Assembly: GCA_009363875.1 (NCBI GenBank)
Contig: CM018695.1
Location: 12,620,755-12,684,754, forward strand
Direction: 5' to 3'
Source: Mikania micrantha
Lineage: Eukaryota; Streptophyta; Magnoliopsida; Asterales; Asteraceae
Length of the DNA: 64,000 nt
Under the pieces are notes generated by a model that worked only from the letters and a program-made list of their open reading frames with translations, was not told the origin of the DNA and did not search any database. Positions 1 through 9,517 of this stretch are shown here, piece after piece (positions within the stretch are counted from its first letter, which is position 1; the number at the start of each line of letters is the position of its first letter). A program made the position numbers and the translations under genes.

Positions 1-678
1 CATTTTCTTCTTACGTCCTTTCCAATCCAAACGTGAAAGATGTCGCGCTCCTCGATCTCGGGGCTGAATAGAGCCTGCCTCTTCTGACAGCAACGATCCC
101 AATTTGGAAGGGAAGTTGCTATACACATCCGCACGAGAAATGATATTCCTATCAGTGGCTTTGAAAGAAAAATTTGGTGTGGAATCTGCTTGGCCCAACC
201 TAGAAAGCCCATCAACATACAAAAGCCCATAACGAATCCAGTAGCGACAACGATCTAATGCCACCTTACCGTCGGCGAAATGAGGGCGCACGGTATCCTC
301 TACCACATCGGTATAATCAGGAATCAAATCCGATTGTGGGATCGTAGCTACCTCGACCTTACTGGTGACAGAATCAGGGTGCCATTTAACCTCGACATCG
401 CCGATCTCCTTGCCAACGACGAAATCGATTACAGAAACATGAAGCGAATTCGATTGCTCATAAGGATTAGGAATCTCGAAGTCATTGAATCGTTGCAGGA
501 GATCTGATTTGAATTCCGATTTCTCTTGTACTATATGTTCGTCGGTCGCCGGTAATAAAAAACTTGATTCACTTGATTTATTCTCTTGTGATTTTATCCA
601 AGTGAGAATGGTTTGGCAGAATTCCCTCTCTGCAGCACGTTCTGCCTCCCACGAGGCTTTGAATTCAGAAAAATCCAT
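1..678 (-). CDS. Unidentified protein, N-terminal 226 residues, open at left edge
   Basis: Reading the minus strand from the ATG at 676-678 gives 226 codons without a stop, running off the window at base 1. The protein starts MDFSEFKASWEAERAAER, has an acidic, glutamate-rich first third and then a charged segment containing RCRYWIRYGLLYVDGLSRLG; it ends at the edge in a basic KGRKKK stretch. No signal peptide, membrane segment or catalytic motif is visible. A TATA box lies about 800 bases upstream and a long leader separates it from the ATG. I do not recognise the family. It could be a host gene or a gag-like first frame of a retroelement whose LTR promoter is the TATA region. The unbroken frame and balanced codon use argue for a real or recently active coding sequence. 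Confidence 0.55.
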   Translation of the reverse strand, partial: MDFSEFKASWEAERAAEREFCQTILTWIKSQENKSSESSFLLPATDEHIVQEKSEFKSDLLQRFNDFEIPNPYEQSNSLHVSVIDFVVGKEIGDVEVKWHPDSVTSKVEVATIPQSDLIPDYTDVVEDTVRPHFADGKVALDRCRYWIRYGLLYVDGLSRLGQADSTPNFSFKATDRNIISRADVYSNFPSKLGSLLSEEAGSIQPRDRGARHLSRLDWKGRKKKM

Positions 679-1460
679 GAGAAATTGTGACCAGAATTGG
701 AATCAAATCATGAATTGCAAAAATCAACAGAAATTAAAATTGAATGAACAGAAATTGAGAGTAAAAGAGAATACGAATTGCATCCAATTGTGAAATGAAG
801 CAAATCTGAATTGAGATTAAAATCGTGATGCGGAAATGGCAAGTAACCTGCAATCGACGGCTAATTGGACGACGACGCTGGCAAATCAACTTACAATTGT
901 CGGAAATTGGAAACGACGGCGGTGATTAGAACCAGGTGAAATTGGAATCAAATTGAATGAAATTGTAAACACGATGATGAGATTTAAGGTGGCGTAACCT
1001 GTAATTAGCGCTTTCTTAGGCGGCAAAGCTTGAAAATCGACCGACAACAATTTGAGATGAAATCGACGGGAATTGATGGGCGACGTCTGAAATCAGTGAC
1101 TAAGTGTAGCGAATCCAGCAAATCAACCAATAGAACTTGCAATCAACAAAGCATTTGGGGTGAATCCAGCGATTAGATCTGGCAGATGTGAAATTAGGCT
1201 GAAATTGAAGGTGGAGACGAGCAAATCAGCAGGTCTTCAGCAGGTCGGACCATTGATAAGAATCCAAACCAAATGCACAATAGAAATAGGAATTACAATT
1301 GAGAATAATATTAAAAAGACAGAAATGATTCTATTACGTAAGGATTTCAATTACATCAAAAGGAAATTGAACAAATAATTTCATCAGAAGATGATGACCC
1401 AGGGTAAACCCTTCTCCAAGCCTAAGCAGGAGCCAATACTCAATTCTAAACATTTTTCTT
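679..1460 (-). other. Leader of the left-edge transcription unit
   Basis: This stretch lies between the putative TATA box and the ATG at 678. It is filled with short AATTG/AATTC words and GATTAG/GACGAC runs and has no convincing reading frame. It looks like a long 5' untranslated leader or 5' intron. Long leaders of this kind also occur between LTR and gag, so it does not decide between gene and element. Confidence 0.35.
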
Positions 1461-1488
1461 CATACCCTCCACTCACCCTCTTAACCTC

Positions 1489-1496
1489 TATTTATA
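1489..1496 (-). promoter_or_regulatory. TATA box TATAAATA (minus strand)
   Basis: The minus strand reads TTATAAATAGAGG here, a canonical plant TATA box. A start of transcription near 1460 would serve the open frame ending at 678. Confidence 0.5.
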
Positions 1497-1589
1497 ACCC
1501 ACAAACAAACACCCTAAATGTTAATATTACCAAACTATCCATACTAGAATACACCATACTACTAAATATGATTAACATACTAATATAAC

Positions 1590-2574
1590 CATGATCTATA
1601 TCAGTAACATATACATATAACTGAATACATACTATATATAAACTAAGTATAAAAATGAGGTTAAGTAACATATACATATAAATGAATACATACATATATA
1701 TATAAACTAAGTATAAAAATGAGGTTAAGTACATATAACTGAATACATACATATACACACAAAACATACATACATAGGGCTTGGCTGGGGCATACATACA
1801 TACATGCTATTGTATGTATATATGCACCTATAGATGTACCTTTGTACCAACTTTTAAAAAATTCATATTTAAGTATAGGGGAGTAATAAATACATAAGTG
1901 CATAAACAAATGGATGGGACAAAACGAATGATTTTATGGCAGGGTCAGGGGGCTTCGCTAGGGCAGCCTTCTAGTTGTACAGGGGGCTTGGCTGGGGCAG
2001 CCTTCTGGTTGTACAGGGGTGTGGATGGGGGCCTTGGCATCGGCAGGGGGCTTGGCTAGGGCTGCCACAAACGGGTACGACCAGCCTTGGCATGGCATAC
2101 AACAGGGGTTAGTATCTGATAAAAAAAGTTATTAATAAACTAAATTTTAAAAATTTCAAAGTTGTAAGATTTTTCAAAAAAGTAAGTACATATATATAAA
2201 TTAAGTACTATAAATTGAGGTTAGCATATGTTACAGGGGTGTGGATGGGAGCCTTGACTAGAGCTACCACAAAGGGGCACAGCCAGCCTTGGCATGGCAT
2301 ACAACAGCACATGCCACAAAGGGGCCTTACCCATGTATAAGTATGTGGCTAGGGATGCATGCATGCATACATACATACAAACTGATAACCATTGAGATGG
2401 GTAAACATACATTATACATAAATACATAAATAAATACAAAACATACATACCTATATAATAAATATACTGCATACATGCATGGGTAAACATACATAAATAC
2501 ATAATTACATAACTAAACATACGAACATATATACATAAATGCATACTTGTTAGAACATAAAGAAGCTATCATAT
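1590..2574. repeat. ATAC-type simple repeat with G-rich repeated segment
   Basis: Runs of ACATACAT/CATACATA words dominate about 1600-1800 and 2340-2550. Between them (1925-2110 and 2230-2320) are repeated G-rich phrases, for example GGCAGCCTTCT with GTTGTACAGGGG twice, and GCCTTGGCATGGCATACAACA twice. Open frames here are low-complexity Tyr/Met/Cys-rich artefacts. The same ATAC repeat continues after the Copia element at 5571, so the element inserted into it. Confidence 0.7.
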
Positions 2575-2849
2575 TGTTAGGTTTCGTAGGCCTCTGGGAG
2601 GTTTAGGGCAGCCGGCCCTAATCCTGGCCCATTAGGGTTAAACCTAATTGTTTTTCTATTTAAGCATTGTCATGTAATTGTAATCTTTAACACCTAATCA
2701 ATAAAAGAATCCCTAGTTGCAACCCGTGGACGTAGGTCACATCGACCGAACCACGTTATATATTGTGTCTGTTATTTTCTTTGCTTTCGTGTGCGTGTAT
2801 GAGTTAATCGGTTTCTGCTGCGCGGCCTGCGCCTCTTTGATTCCTAACA
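2575..2849 (+). repeat. 5' LTR of the non-autonomous Copia element
   Basis: 275 bases, TGTTAGG to CTAACA. It contains an AATAAAA word (about 2700) and differs from the 3' LTR by a 9-bp insertion in a GC-rich stretch (about 2819-2829). Confidence 0.9.
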
Positions 2850-2851
2850 AG

Positions 2852-2866
2852 TGGCATCAGAGCTGG
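2852..2866 (+). other. Primer binding site (tRNA-iMet type)
   Basis: GTGGCATCAGAGCTGG follows the LTR by two bases. It differs from the usual TGGTATCAGAGC at one position. Confidence 0.75.
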
Positions 2867-3574
2867 TTCGTTGAAGATTAATATACGGAACGCACTGAAT
2901 ACGATTGCTGAATAAAGAAAAAAAAAGGAAATCAGAAAGAAGGGTGAGGCTGTTAGTCGTCTGGGATATTCACGAATTAGGGTTTTTTTTGTGCCCTTGA
3001 GTTCGTCAACCAGTGTAGCCGACATTTAAGGTTTCTGGACCTTGGGAGGCCGCCGCCGCAGGGATCGACGCCAGCCGCCGCTACCACCGCTGCAACCGCC
3101 GGCGAGCCTGTTTTCCGGCCGTTTCTGGGTGTTTTGGTCACGATTAGGGTTTTAAACCCTTGGAATCGTTGATTGAGACTGTTTTTTGGCTGATTTCGTG
3201 GTTCTGATTCGCGATTAGGTTGTTTTCAGCCTTGGATTCGTCGATTGAACCTGATTTTTTGACACAAGTTGGGTTTGAATTTCATGATTAGAGGCTGATT
3301 AGGGTTCAATTGAGCCTTGGATTGTTGCTGCAGAGTTTGGGATCGCGTTTGCTGTTATTATCGACTGAAATTGGACGATTAGGGTTGCAAAATTGAACCC
3401 TTGAGTTGTCTTTGTCGATTTTTAGCGGGTTTCGGGTCTGTTGCAGCTGATATTGATCGTGGGTTTCTAATCGGTTGAGATTTGATTGGGATTGGTTGAA
3501 GTATTCGCCGGATTTATTGATTAGGAAGGTGTTCGGGCATTTTCAGTTGGTTTTTATCTTGTTACCGGGTTCAA

Positions 3575-5125
3575 ATGGCTGACGAGGGGAAGATTCAGAT
3601 TGAGAAGTTCAATGGAACTGATTTCGTCTGGTGGAAAATGCAAATGGAAGCATTGCTCAGTCAGAAGGATTTGGATATGGTGCTGGAGGATAAACCAGAG
3701 AAGATGGATGCAGCTGCTGAGTCTGCATGGAACTCAAAGGACAAGAAAGCCAGAGGAGCTATTACATTGGCTTTGACGAGGAGCGTTGCATTCAACATCA
3801 TGCACGAGACTACTGCTCGGGGAATGATGTCAGCTCTGTCAAATATGTATGAGAAGCCCTCTGTTGCGAACAAGGTGTTCTTGACGAGGGAATTGTTCAT
3901 GACAAGAATGAACGAAGGAAGCTCAGTTACAGTTCACATAAATAATTTGAATTCGATTCTGTCCAGATTGTCATCTGTGGGAATCAAGTTTGATGATGAG
4001 ACGAAAGCTGTGTTGCTGTTGTCTTCACTACCTGATAGTTGGTCTGGGACAGTGACTGCTGTTACAAGTTCTGTCGGGACCACTGATATGACATTTGAGG
4101 GGATCCGTGATATTGTGCTAGGTGAAGACGTTCGTCGGAAGAGTACTGGTGCAGGATCATCTTCTGAGATGTTACATGTTGGTAGGGGAAGAGGGAATAA
4201 CAGAAGCAGTGGCAGTCGGGGAAGAAGTCCGTCTAGGACTCGGAAGACTGTGAAGTGTTGGAGCTGTAATGAAGTAGGGCATGTTAAGAGTCAATGCCCG
4301 GGTACTTCGAAGCAAGTAAACGCTACTGAGGGCGTTTACGATGATGATGCTTTGGTATGCAGCACTGAAAGCTGCGTGGACTCTTGGGTAATGGATTCAG
4401 GGGCTTCGTTTCATGCCATGGACAGCGGGGAAACAATGCTGAATCTGAAAGAAGGAGATTTTGGGAAGGTTCGACTTGCTAATGACGAGTTGCTTGAAGT
4501 CACGGGCATGGGGGATGTTGATCTGGTTACTTCATTGGGAACTACATGGAACCTGAAGAATGTCAGAGTTATTTCGGGGCTGAATAGGAAATTGATTTCT
4601 GTGGGTCAGCTATATAAACAGGGCATGGAAGTAAGGTTTGGTAGCAATGAATGGAAGGTGGTCAAGGGAAATCTCGTGATTGCTCGTGGTATGAAGCATG
4701 GGTCGTTGTATTTGGTTGATGAACCTGCTGAGGGATGTATGACCGTCCCGGTTAAGCGAAAAAAAATCTGGTTCGCTAAATCTCGTGCTAAGAGAGTTCA
4801 TTTTGCAAACGTGAAGTCTGGAGCCAAGGAGATGTTAGCTGAACGTGTTCAGAAGTCTAAACCATTCAGGGGATTTGGTGACAGTGGGAGCAAGGGCTGT
4901 GTTCTGGGTACAGTTACGAAGAGCCGTTGGGTTTTGAAGACTAGAACTGAAGAATTCTCTCCTGTGGGTAGTTTGCTGTGCTTGGAGAGTGTTGGTGGTC
5001 CTCGGTGTATCTCTGGATCTGGTGGAGTGTCCATACCGGTTGAGATTGAGGATGAGTCGTTGACGGGATTTGTCACGACTGAGTTGGAGCTCGGGGGAGC
5101 TTCAACTGGCCCTTCATGTACTTGA
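3575..5125 (+). CDS. Copia Gag-protease polyprotein of a non-autonomous element
   Basis: 516 residues, intact. Residues 10-30 hold the Copia gag start (FNGTDFVWWKMQMEALL), followed by a helical UBN2/Retrotran_gag region to about 190. A basic RG/RS-rich linker leads to one CCHC zinc knuckle, CWSCNEVGHVKSQC, near residues 228-241. An aspartic protease motif DSGAS lies near 274, and a segment like the gag-pre-integrase region (LISVGQLYKQG) lies near 345. After about residue 390 the sequence changes to a Lys/Arg-rich tail with no integrase HHCC or DDE motifs, and ends at a TGA. The gag would form the particle and package RNA, and the protease would mature it. Reverse transcription and integration must come from another element. 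The start is the first ATG after the leader. Confidence 0.9.
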   Translation: MADEGKIQIEKFNGTDFVWWKMQMEALLSQKDLDMVLEDKPEKMDAAAESAWNSKDKKARGAITLALTRSVAFNIMHETTARGMMSALSNMYEKPSVANKVFLTRELFMTRMNEGSSVTVHINNLNSILSRLSSVGIKFDDETKAVLLLSSLPDSWSGTVTAVTSSVGTTDMTFEGIRDIVLGEDVRRKSTGAGSSSEMLHVGRGRGNNRSSGSRGRSPSRTRKTVKCWSCNEVGHVKSQCPGTSKQVNATEGVYDDDALVCSTESCVDSWVMDSGASFHAMDSGETMLNLKEGDFGKVRLANDELLEVTGMGDVDLVTSLGTTWNLKNVRVISGLNRKLISVGQLYKQGMEVRFGSNEWKVVKGNLVIARGMKHGSLYLVDEPAEGCMTVPVKRKKIWFAKSRAKRVHFANVKSGAKEMLAERVQKSKPFRGFGDSGSKGCVLGTVTKSRWVLKTRTEEFSPVGSLLCLESVGGPRCISGSGGVSIPVEIEDESLTGFVTTELELGGASTGPSCT

Positions 5126-5304
5126 TGATTGAGGGGCGGTTTGCAACTAGGGGGATATGTCTGGATATGATGAAGTCTTAGCTTATTCTTGAGAATTGAG
5201 GCTTGGAAGACTTGTTATTGAAGATTACTGGATTTACTGGATGACTGGATTGCTTATGTTGGATGCCGGGCTTGATTCTATCGCAAGGCCTCCGAGTGGG
5301 AGAT

Positions 5305-5570
5305 TGTTAGGTTTCGTAGGCCTTTGGGAGGTTTAGGGCAGCCGGCCCTAATCCTGGCCCATTAGGGTTAAACCTAATTGTTTTTCTATTTAAGCATTGT
5401 CATGTAATTGTAATCTTTAACACCTAATCAATAAAAGAATCCCTAGTTGCAACCCGTGGACGTAGGTCACATCGACCGAACCACGTTATATCTTGTGTCT
5501 GTTATTTTCTTTGCTTTCGTGTGCGTGTATGAGTTAATCGGTTTCCGCTGCGCCTCTTTGATTCCTAGCA
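5305..5570 (+). repeat. 3' LTR of the non-autonomous Copia element
   Basis: 266 bases, TGTTAGG to CTAGCA, preceded by the purine tract at 5294-5304 and followed by TCATAT matching the bases before the left LTR. Confidence 0.9.
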
Positions 5571-6030
5571 TCATATATCATTTAAGTTGGGTCAGCCTCT
5601 TTTGGGATTTCCATACATACATACAAACTGATACATACATACTTAAAATGGTAAACATTAAGATGTTTGAAATAATTTATGAGTTTAAAAATGACATCAT
5701 AATGTAGAGATGAAGCCAAAATTAATTACATAACGCAACCAGTGTACAAAAGCAACCTCATTAATTACTTAAACTTGCTATGAACTTACATAAGCAATCA
5801 GATTCTAATTTGGTTTAAAAATTTTACATTGTTTCAAGTAAACCATTTATAACTTATACATACATACAAAACATATATACATACATATAAACTAATACAT
5901 ATATGCATACCTATACATACAACCTGATACGTACATACATACAGACTGATACACAAACACACAGTTATACATACATACTGATACATACATACAGATACAT
6001 ACAAACATACATACTTATAAATTAAATAGG
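5571..6030. repeat. ATAC-type simple repeat, right part
   Basis: CATACATACA words recur at 5610-5645 and 5855-6015, continuing the repeat broken by the Copia insertion. I see no gene here. Confidence 0.6.
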
Positions 6031-6044
6031 GTGAAATAATTGTA

Positions 6045-6250
6045 CCTCATGCAATGAAAGTTGAACCGTGTAAAAATGCTTTACTGATGAGAGAACATAT
6101 GAAGCTGCCGGAGTCAATCCAAGTCAAACCCAGAAAAACCCATCAAATCTTTGCCCCGATATCTTCTGAAAGTCAACGATTTTTGCATAATATTTGAGAA
6201 CGTTGTACCAAATTACGAGCACCAGTTTTAATCACGCAAAAATGAAACAT
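6045..6250 (+). pseudogene. Decayed copy of the unidentified gene fragment at 8731
   Basis: The bases match 8725-8925 almost throughout (shared words such as GAGAACATATGAAGCTGCC and CCCCGATATCTTCTGAAAG). This copy has lost the frame: one Cys codon has become TGA (TTTGAGAACG), and TAA arises in GTGTAAAAATGC. It lacks the SINE that sits just upstream of the other copy, so it shows the empty site. Function unknown. Confidence 0.75.
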
Positions 6251-7194
6251 AGCAGAAGTATGTTTCTTGTTGCAATGTGAAAATCCAGTAAAAACCAATT
6301 ATGAAACTTTAAAGTGTATTTTAGATATTTGACACAGATTCAAATGTTTTACTAGTACTGAAGCAGGATGTTCAATTGTTGTGACTTTCATAAAACTATC
6401 TTAACTTCAATATTAGAAGGCTGTTATAAACAGGGTACAACCACAAAAATATATATTGCATGTGTGCAGAAGCACATAGAAAGAAAAATGAAAAAACTAA
6501 AGAAAACATACCAATTGGGAGCATCCTGACTTCCCCTCCCTTTTTCTCTTCAATGCATAATTGTAGCAGCTAACTAAGAAAACAGACAAACATATCCAAT
6601 AAGATCCTACTAAACAATAAGGACTGAAGAGTATAATAGAAAAACAAACACGAATTTTACACTGGATGAATTGAAAATCGTGGCTAATACTTTCAGATCA
6701 AACTATTTGTGGTTCCTCCAAATATTTGATCAGGTAAAATTCAATTCAAAATCGAAGAACAATTATGAATTTGTAATTGATTTCTAATTGAGCCATAATT
6801 TCAATTGAATTGAATGTCATCAAGATATACAGAGCACGGGTATAAAAACTGCCAAGATATAATTGATTTCTAATTGAGCCATAATTTCAATTGAATTGAA
6901 TGTCATCAAGATATACAGAGCACGGGTATAAAAACTGCCAAGATACTATATTTGCCACTAAATTAACAAAACGAATTTTATATCAAAATTTGTAAAATTA
7001 ACCTCTTCGACATCCGCCAAAGGTTACCGACCCTTGAACAACGCTCTCTTCGGGGTCGCTGCCCTCGGAGCCCCGCCAAAGGGGCATAGCCCCATGGAAC
7101 CCCCATTGAATCATAAACCCTATACCCAACTTGTTTAATGAATTTCATGATTCACATTAGTCAACAAAATTAAACCAATTACACTAAAATATCT
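6251..7194. other. AT-rich intergenic stretch with one perfect tandem duplication
   Basis: No gene seen. A GC-rich island at about 7005-7110 (GGGGTCGCTGCCCTCGGAGCC) stands out from its surroundings but has no supported frame. The tandem duplication at 6775-6945 is listed separately. Confidence 0.4.
6775..6945. repeat. Perfect 86-bp tandem duplication
   Basis: Bases 6775-6860 and 6861-6945 are the same sequence, starting AATTGATTTCTAATTGAG and ending CTGCCAAGATA. No mismatch was found by eye over 85 bases, so the duplication is recent. Confidence 0.85.
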
Positions 7195-7290
7195 AATAAG
7201 GATTGAGGGGTGAGAAGAAAGACAAACCTTACCTTCATCTCAATAGAATAAAGAAGTTGTTTCTAAAAAGACCCACGGCTTAGATGTGAC
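7195..7290 (-). mobile_element. Degenerate Au-type SINE 3' region
   Basis: ACAAACCTTACCTTCATCTC followed by GAAGTTGTTTCTAAAAAGACCCACGGCTT resembles the two better Au-SINE copies at 59739 and 62625, in the same orientation, with many changes. Confidence 0.45.
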
Positions 7291-7469
7291 AAAACTTGCA
7301 CTTATTTGTTATTGTGATTTATTACATATAGCAGCTAACAAAGAAAGATTTATGCATATATAGGAATAATTGTTTTGTAAAGCAGCCAAGAACACAAAGA
7401 TAGAAGTATGTATATATACACACAAAAAGGGTTCTTTACTTGAGTCTAAAGAAGCTAGTGAAGACAAAT

Positions 7470-7733
7470 CTAACACCTTTCATGAATGAATATTATCAGG
7501 AAGATATGGTTATCAGTTTCACAAGTGAAATACTCCTCCCAATTGCATAAAATTTTAGTCAACACCTCCCGAGTGTGACCTGGTTTGACCCTAACAATCG
7601 TCCGATATCGATCTGGGCGATCAGGTGGAACAAAAACCCTCACTTCCATATCCACATTAGACCTGTTCTCAAATATTGTGAGCCAGGCTCCCATCAGCCA
7701 ACTATTGTGCACTGTGTTATTGGTGTTTAGCAA
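7470..7733 (-). CDS. Small hypothetical protein or exon, Arg/Pro-rich
   Basis: An 87-codon frame on the minus strand. Its core (MGAWLTIFENRSNVDMEV, then FVPPDRPDRYRTIVRVKPGH) has normal protein composition and higher GC than the AT-rich flanks, unlike chance frames nearby. An internal ATG at residue 14 would give 74 residues. I see no signal peptide, membrane helix or metal motif. It may be one exon of a gene whose other exons I cannot place, or a captured gene fragment, since it lies between the two copies of the duplicated fragment at 6045 and 8731. Family unknown. Confidence 0.3.
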   Translation of the reverse strand: MLNTNNTVHNSWLMGAWLTIFENRSNVDMEVRVFVPPDRPDRYRTIVRVKPGHTREVLTKILCNWEEYFTCETDNHIFLIIFIHERC

Positions 7734-7763
7734 AATAGATCAATCAAGTGCATACTACAAATA

Positions 7764-7990
7764 TAGTATTACGGGTCATAATCACTATGTAAATAGTTTA
7801 TCATTGGTTGATGCTTACATTTACCAGATGAAATTGATTCTTCTTAACCAATATCGATTCACGGGTCACAATCCATGTATAAATATTTATCTTTTGCGGA
7901 AGCTTACATTTCATTATTTTAGTTGTATTGATAGCAGCCTTAAGTTATACAAAGATATAGAATCTTTCCCTGATGCTTACATTTTCTTGT
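7764..7990. repeat. Degenerate tandem repeat, unit about 85 bp
   Basis: The phrases ACGGGTCATAATC/ACGGGTCACAATCC, ATAAATATTTATC/GTAAATAGTTTATC and GATGCTTACATTT recur about 85-90 bases apart; the last phrase appears a third time near 7975. The plus-strand reading frame over it is not supported as a gene. Confidence 0.5.
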
Positions 7991-8587
7991 TTTTCTTTCT
8001 TTGGTGGTATAATTGGGGAATATCAGTTAAGCTTCATCAAATAGGATCTACTTCAGCTAATAATCATATATTGACATCAATTGATGCATAGGCCAAAAAA
8101 TAAATGAAAGTTAGAGATTTCATGCTTCAAGATCACTGGAAGAACATGTAAATGTGAAGATTCCATTACTAAATCAAATAACAGATAATTTCTTAACTTG
8201 TAAATTTTTGCTATGGCAAAAATCTTTCTTGGTTTAAAGTAACAATTGATCAAAAAAGAGTTGCAATTGCAGTAAAAAACATATAATTGTATGTATTCCA
8301 TTATTACTAAAAACAATTAACAGTGTCTTGACCATTTTAATCTCTTAGTATCTTAATTCATGCTATCGAGATTGGTAAATCATTATTATGGGCTAAAGCA
8401 ACCACATAGGATTGTGAAAAAAAATATAACTCACTTTTATTGCAATAACCCAAATAACACTGCCAAGATCAACCAAATCTTGGATTTTTTTTAACATCTT
8501 TGTAACATATATAAAAATTTTTGCTTAAATTGATCAATCAACGTGTAAGTAAAATCAATTTTCCATGGTAACATAACTATAAATTAA

Positions 8588-8715
8588 ATACGGTGAACTA
8601 AAAAAAAATGAACGCCACCGTTAGCGCCCCTCACCGACCGTGGCCAAGAGGTAAATCGTGTGCCGGGCTTTGAACCCCATACCTCCGTTACAGATTCCCA
8701 CCATACGGTGAACTA
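8588..8715 (-). mobile_element. Short SINE with 13-bp target duplications
   Basis: The body is 8601-8702 on the minus strand. It has a pol III B-box-like GGGGTTCAAAGCCC and ends in a run of eight T. It is flanked by the direct repeat ATACGGTGAACTA at 8588-8600 and 8703-8715. The related copy at about 6025-6045 has one continuous version of this flank without insert. The A box is weak, so it may be 5'-truncated. Confidence 0.8.
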
Positions 8716-8730
8716 ATTGTACCTAATGCA

Positions 8731-9147
8731 ATGAAAGTTGCACAGCGTGAAAATGCTTTACTGATGAGAGAACATATGAAGCTGCCGGAGTCAATCCAGG
8801 TCAAACCCAGAAAAACCCATCAAATCTTTGCCCCGATATCTTCTGAAAGTCAACGATTTTTGCGTAATATTTGCGAACGTTGTACCAAATTACGAGCACA
8901 AGTTATAATTACGCAAAAATCATTGGCTACAGCAGATGAAGGAGGTGAAGATCGGAAGACTAGGGTCCGACGTGGAGTGACGCCGGCAGATTATTCACAA
9001 TTTCTACAATCGCTTAGTTCGTTACTTGATGGCTGTTTTCAGATCCGCAAGGGCAATTTCTACGATCGCTTCTGGCTGTTCAGATCTGAAGGGCAATGGT
9101 GGGGATACGACTCAAAAGCAAAAGCAAAAGCAAAAGCAAAACACTGA
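8731..9147 (+). CDS. Unidentified protein fragment, 138 residues (duplicated locus)
   Basis: An open frame starting MKVAQRENALLMREHMKLP. Residues 1-70 are mixed helical sequence with two cysteines (NICERCTKLRAQ); residues 75-130 are richer in Gly and aromatic residues (FYDRFWLFRSEGQWWGYDS); the end is an (AKAK) run from a CAAAAG repeat. The part up to about residue 65 is also present, broken, at 6045-6250; the remainder is not. A CACAG acceptor-like site lies just after the ATG, so the first codons may instead be intron and the rest an exon. I do not recognise the family. Both copies are probably fragments of a host gene carried or duplicated by a transposon. Confidence 0.4.
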   Translation: MKVAQRENALLMREHMKLPESIQVKPRKTHQIFAPISSESQRFLRNICERCTKLRAQVIITQKSLATADEGGEDRKTRVRRGVTPADYSQFLQSLSSLLDGCFQIRKGNFYDRFWLFRSEGQWWGYDSKAKAKAKAKH

Positions 9148-9176
9148 CTTTAACTTTTACTTTTAGTTGAGAGTTA

Positions 9177-9517
9177 CAAAATAGTCGAGTTTTTTTCTAA
9201 ATAGGTGTTGGTAGAAAATTTATTTACCGAAATAGGTGATTTAAAAAATATTTATTAAAATGGGTGTTTTTCATGTATTTTCTTTATTTTAAACTAACTT
9301 ATTATGATTTCTTTTTAATTTAATCAACATACTTCATAGTTAGTTGGTTGAAAATAAAATAGAAAAATATTATAATATGTTGATTGAATTACAAAAATAG
9401 TTAAAAATAAAGAAATAAATAAAAAAACATCCATTTTGGTAAATATTTTTCAAATCACCCAATTTGGTAAATAAGTTTTCCATCAACACCTATTTGGTAA
9501 AAAACTCCAAAATAGTC
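9177..9517. mobile_element. Foldback MITE with 10-bp target duplication (Mutator-like)
   Basis: The element is 9187-9507, 321 bases. The left arm (from GAGTTTTTTTCTAAATAGG) is an imperfect inverted copy of the right arm (ending CCTATTTGGTAAAAAACTC) over roughly 100 bases. It is flanked by the perfect direct repeat CAAAATAGTC at 9177-9186 and 9508-9517. Duplications of 9-11 bp are typical of Mutator-like elements. No coding capacity. Confidence 0.85.

Larger units (their letters stand above)
2575..5570 (+). mobile_element. Non-autonomous Copia LTR retrotransposon (gag-protease only)
   Basis: A complete element of 2996 bases. The LTRs start TGTTAGG and end CTAACA/CTAGCA; a tRNA-iMet type primer site follows the left LTR, and a purine-rich tract (GAGTGGGAGAT) precedes the right LTR. 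TCATAT flanks both ends (2569-2574 and 5571-5576), consistent with a target duplication. The only frame is gag plus aspartic protease; integrase, reverse transcriptase and RNase H are absent. By eye the LTRs differ by four substitutions and one 9-bp indel, so the insertion is young. It must have moved with enzymes supplied by another element. Confidence 0.9.

Noticed and set aside
1492..2544. Minus-strand frames rich in Tyr, Met, Cys and Leu that look like membrane proteins
   Set aside because: They are translations of the ATAC simple repeat; composition follows the repeat and no motif is present.
7585..8091. 168-codon plus-strand frame
   Set aside because: It runs through a degenerate tandem repeat and opposite a better minus-strand frame; the residue composition is that of AT-rich chance sequence.
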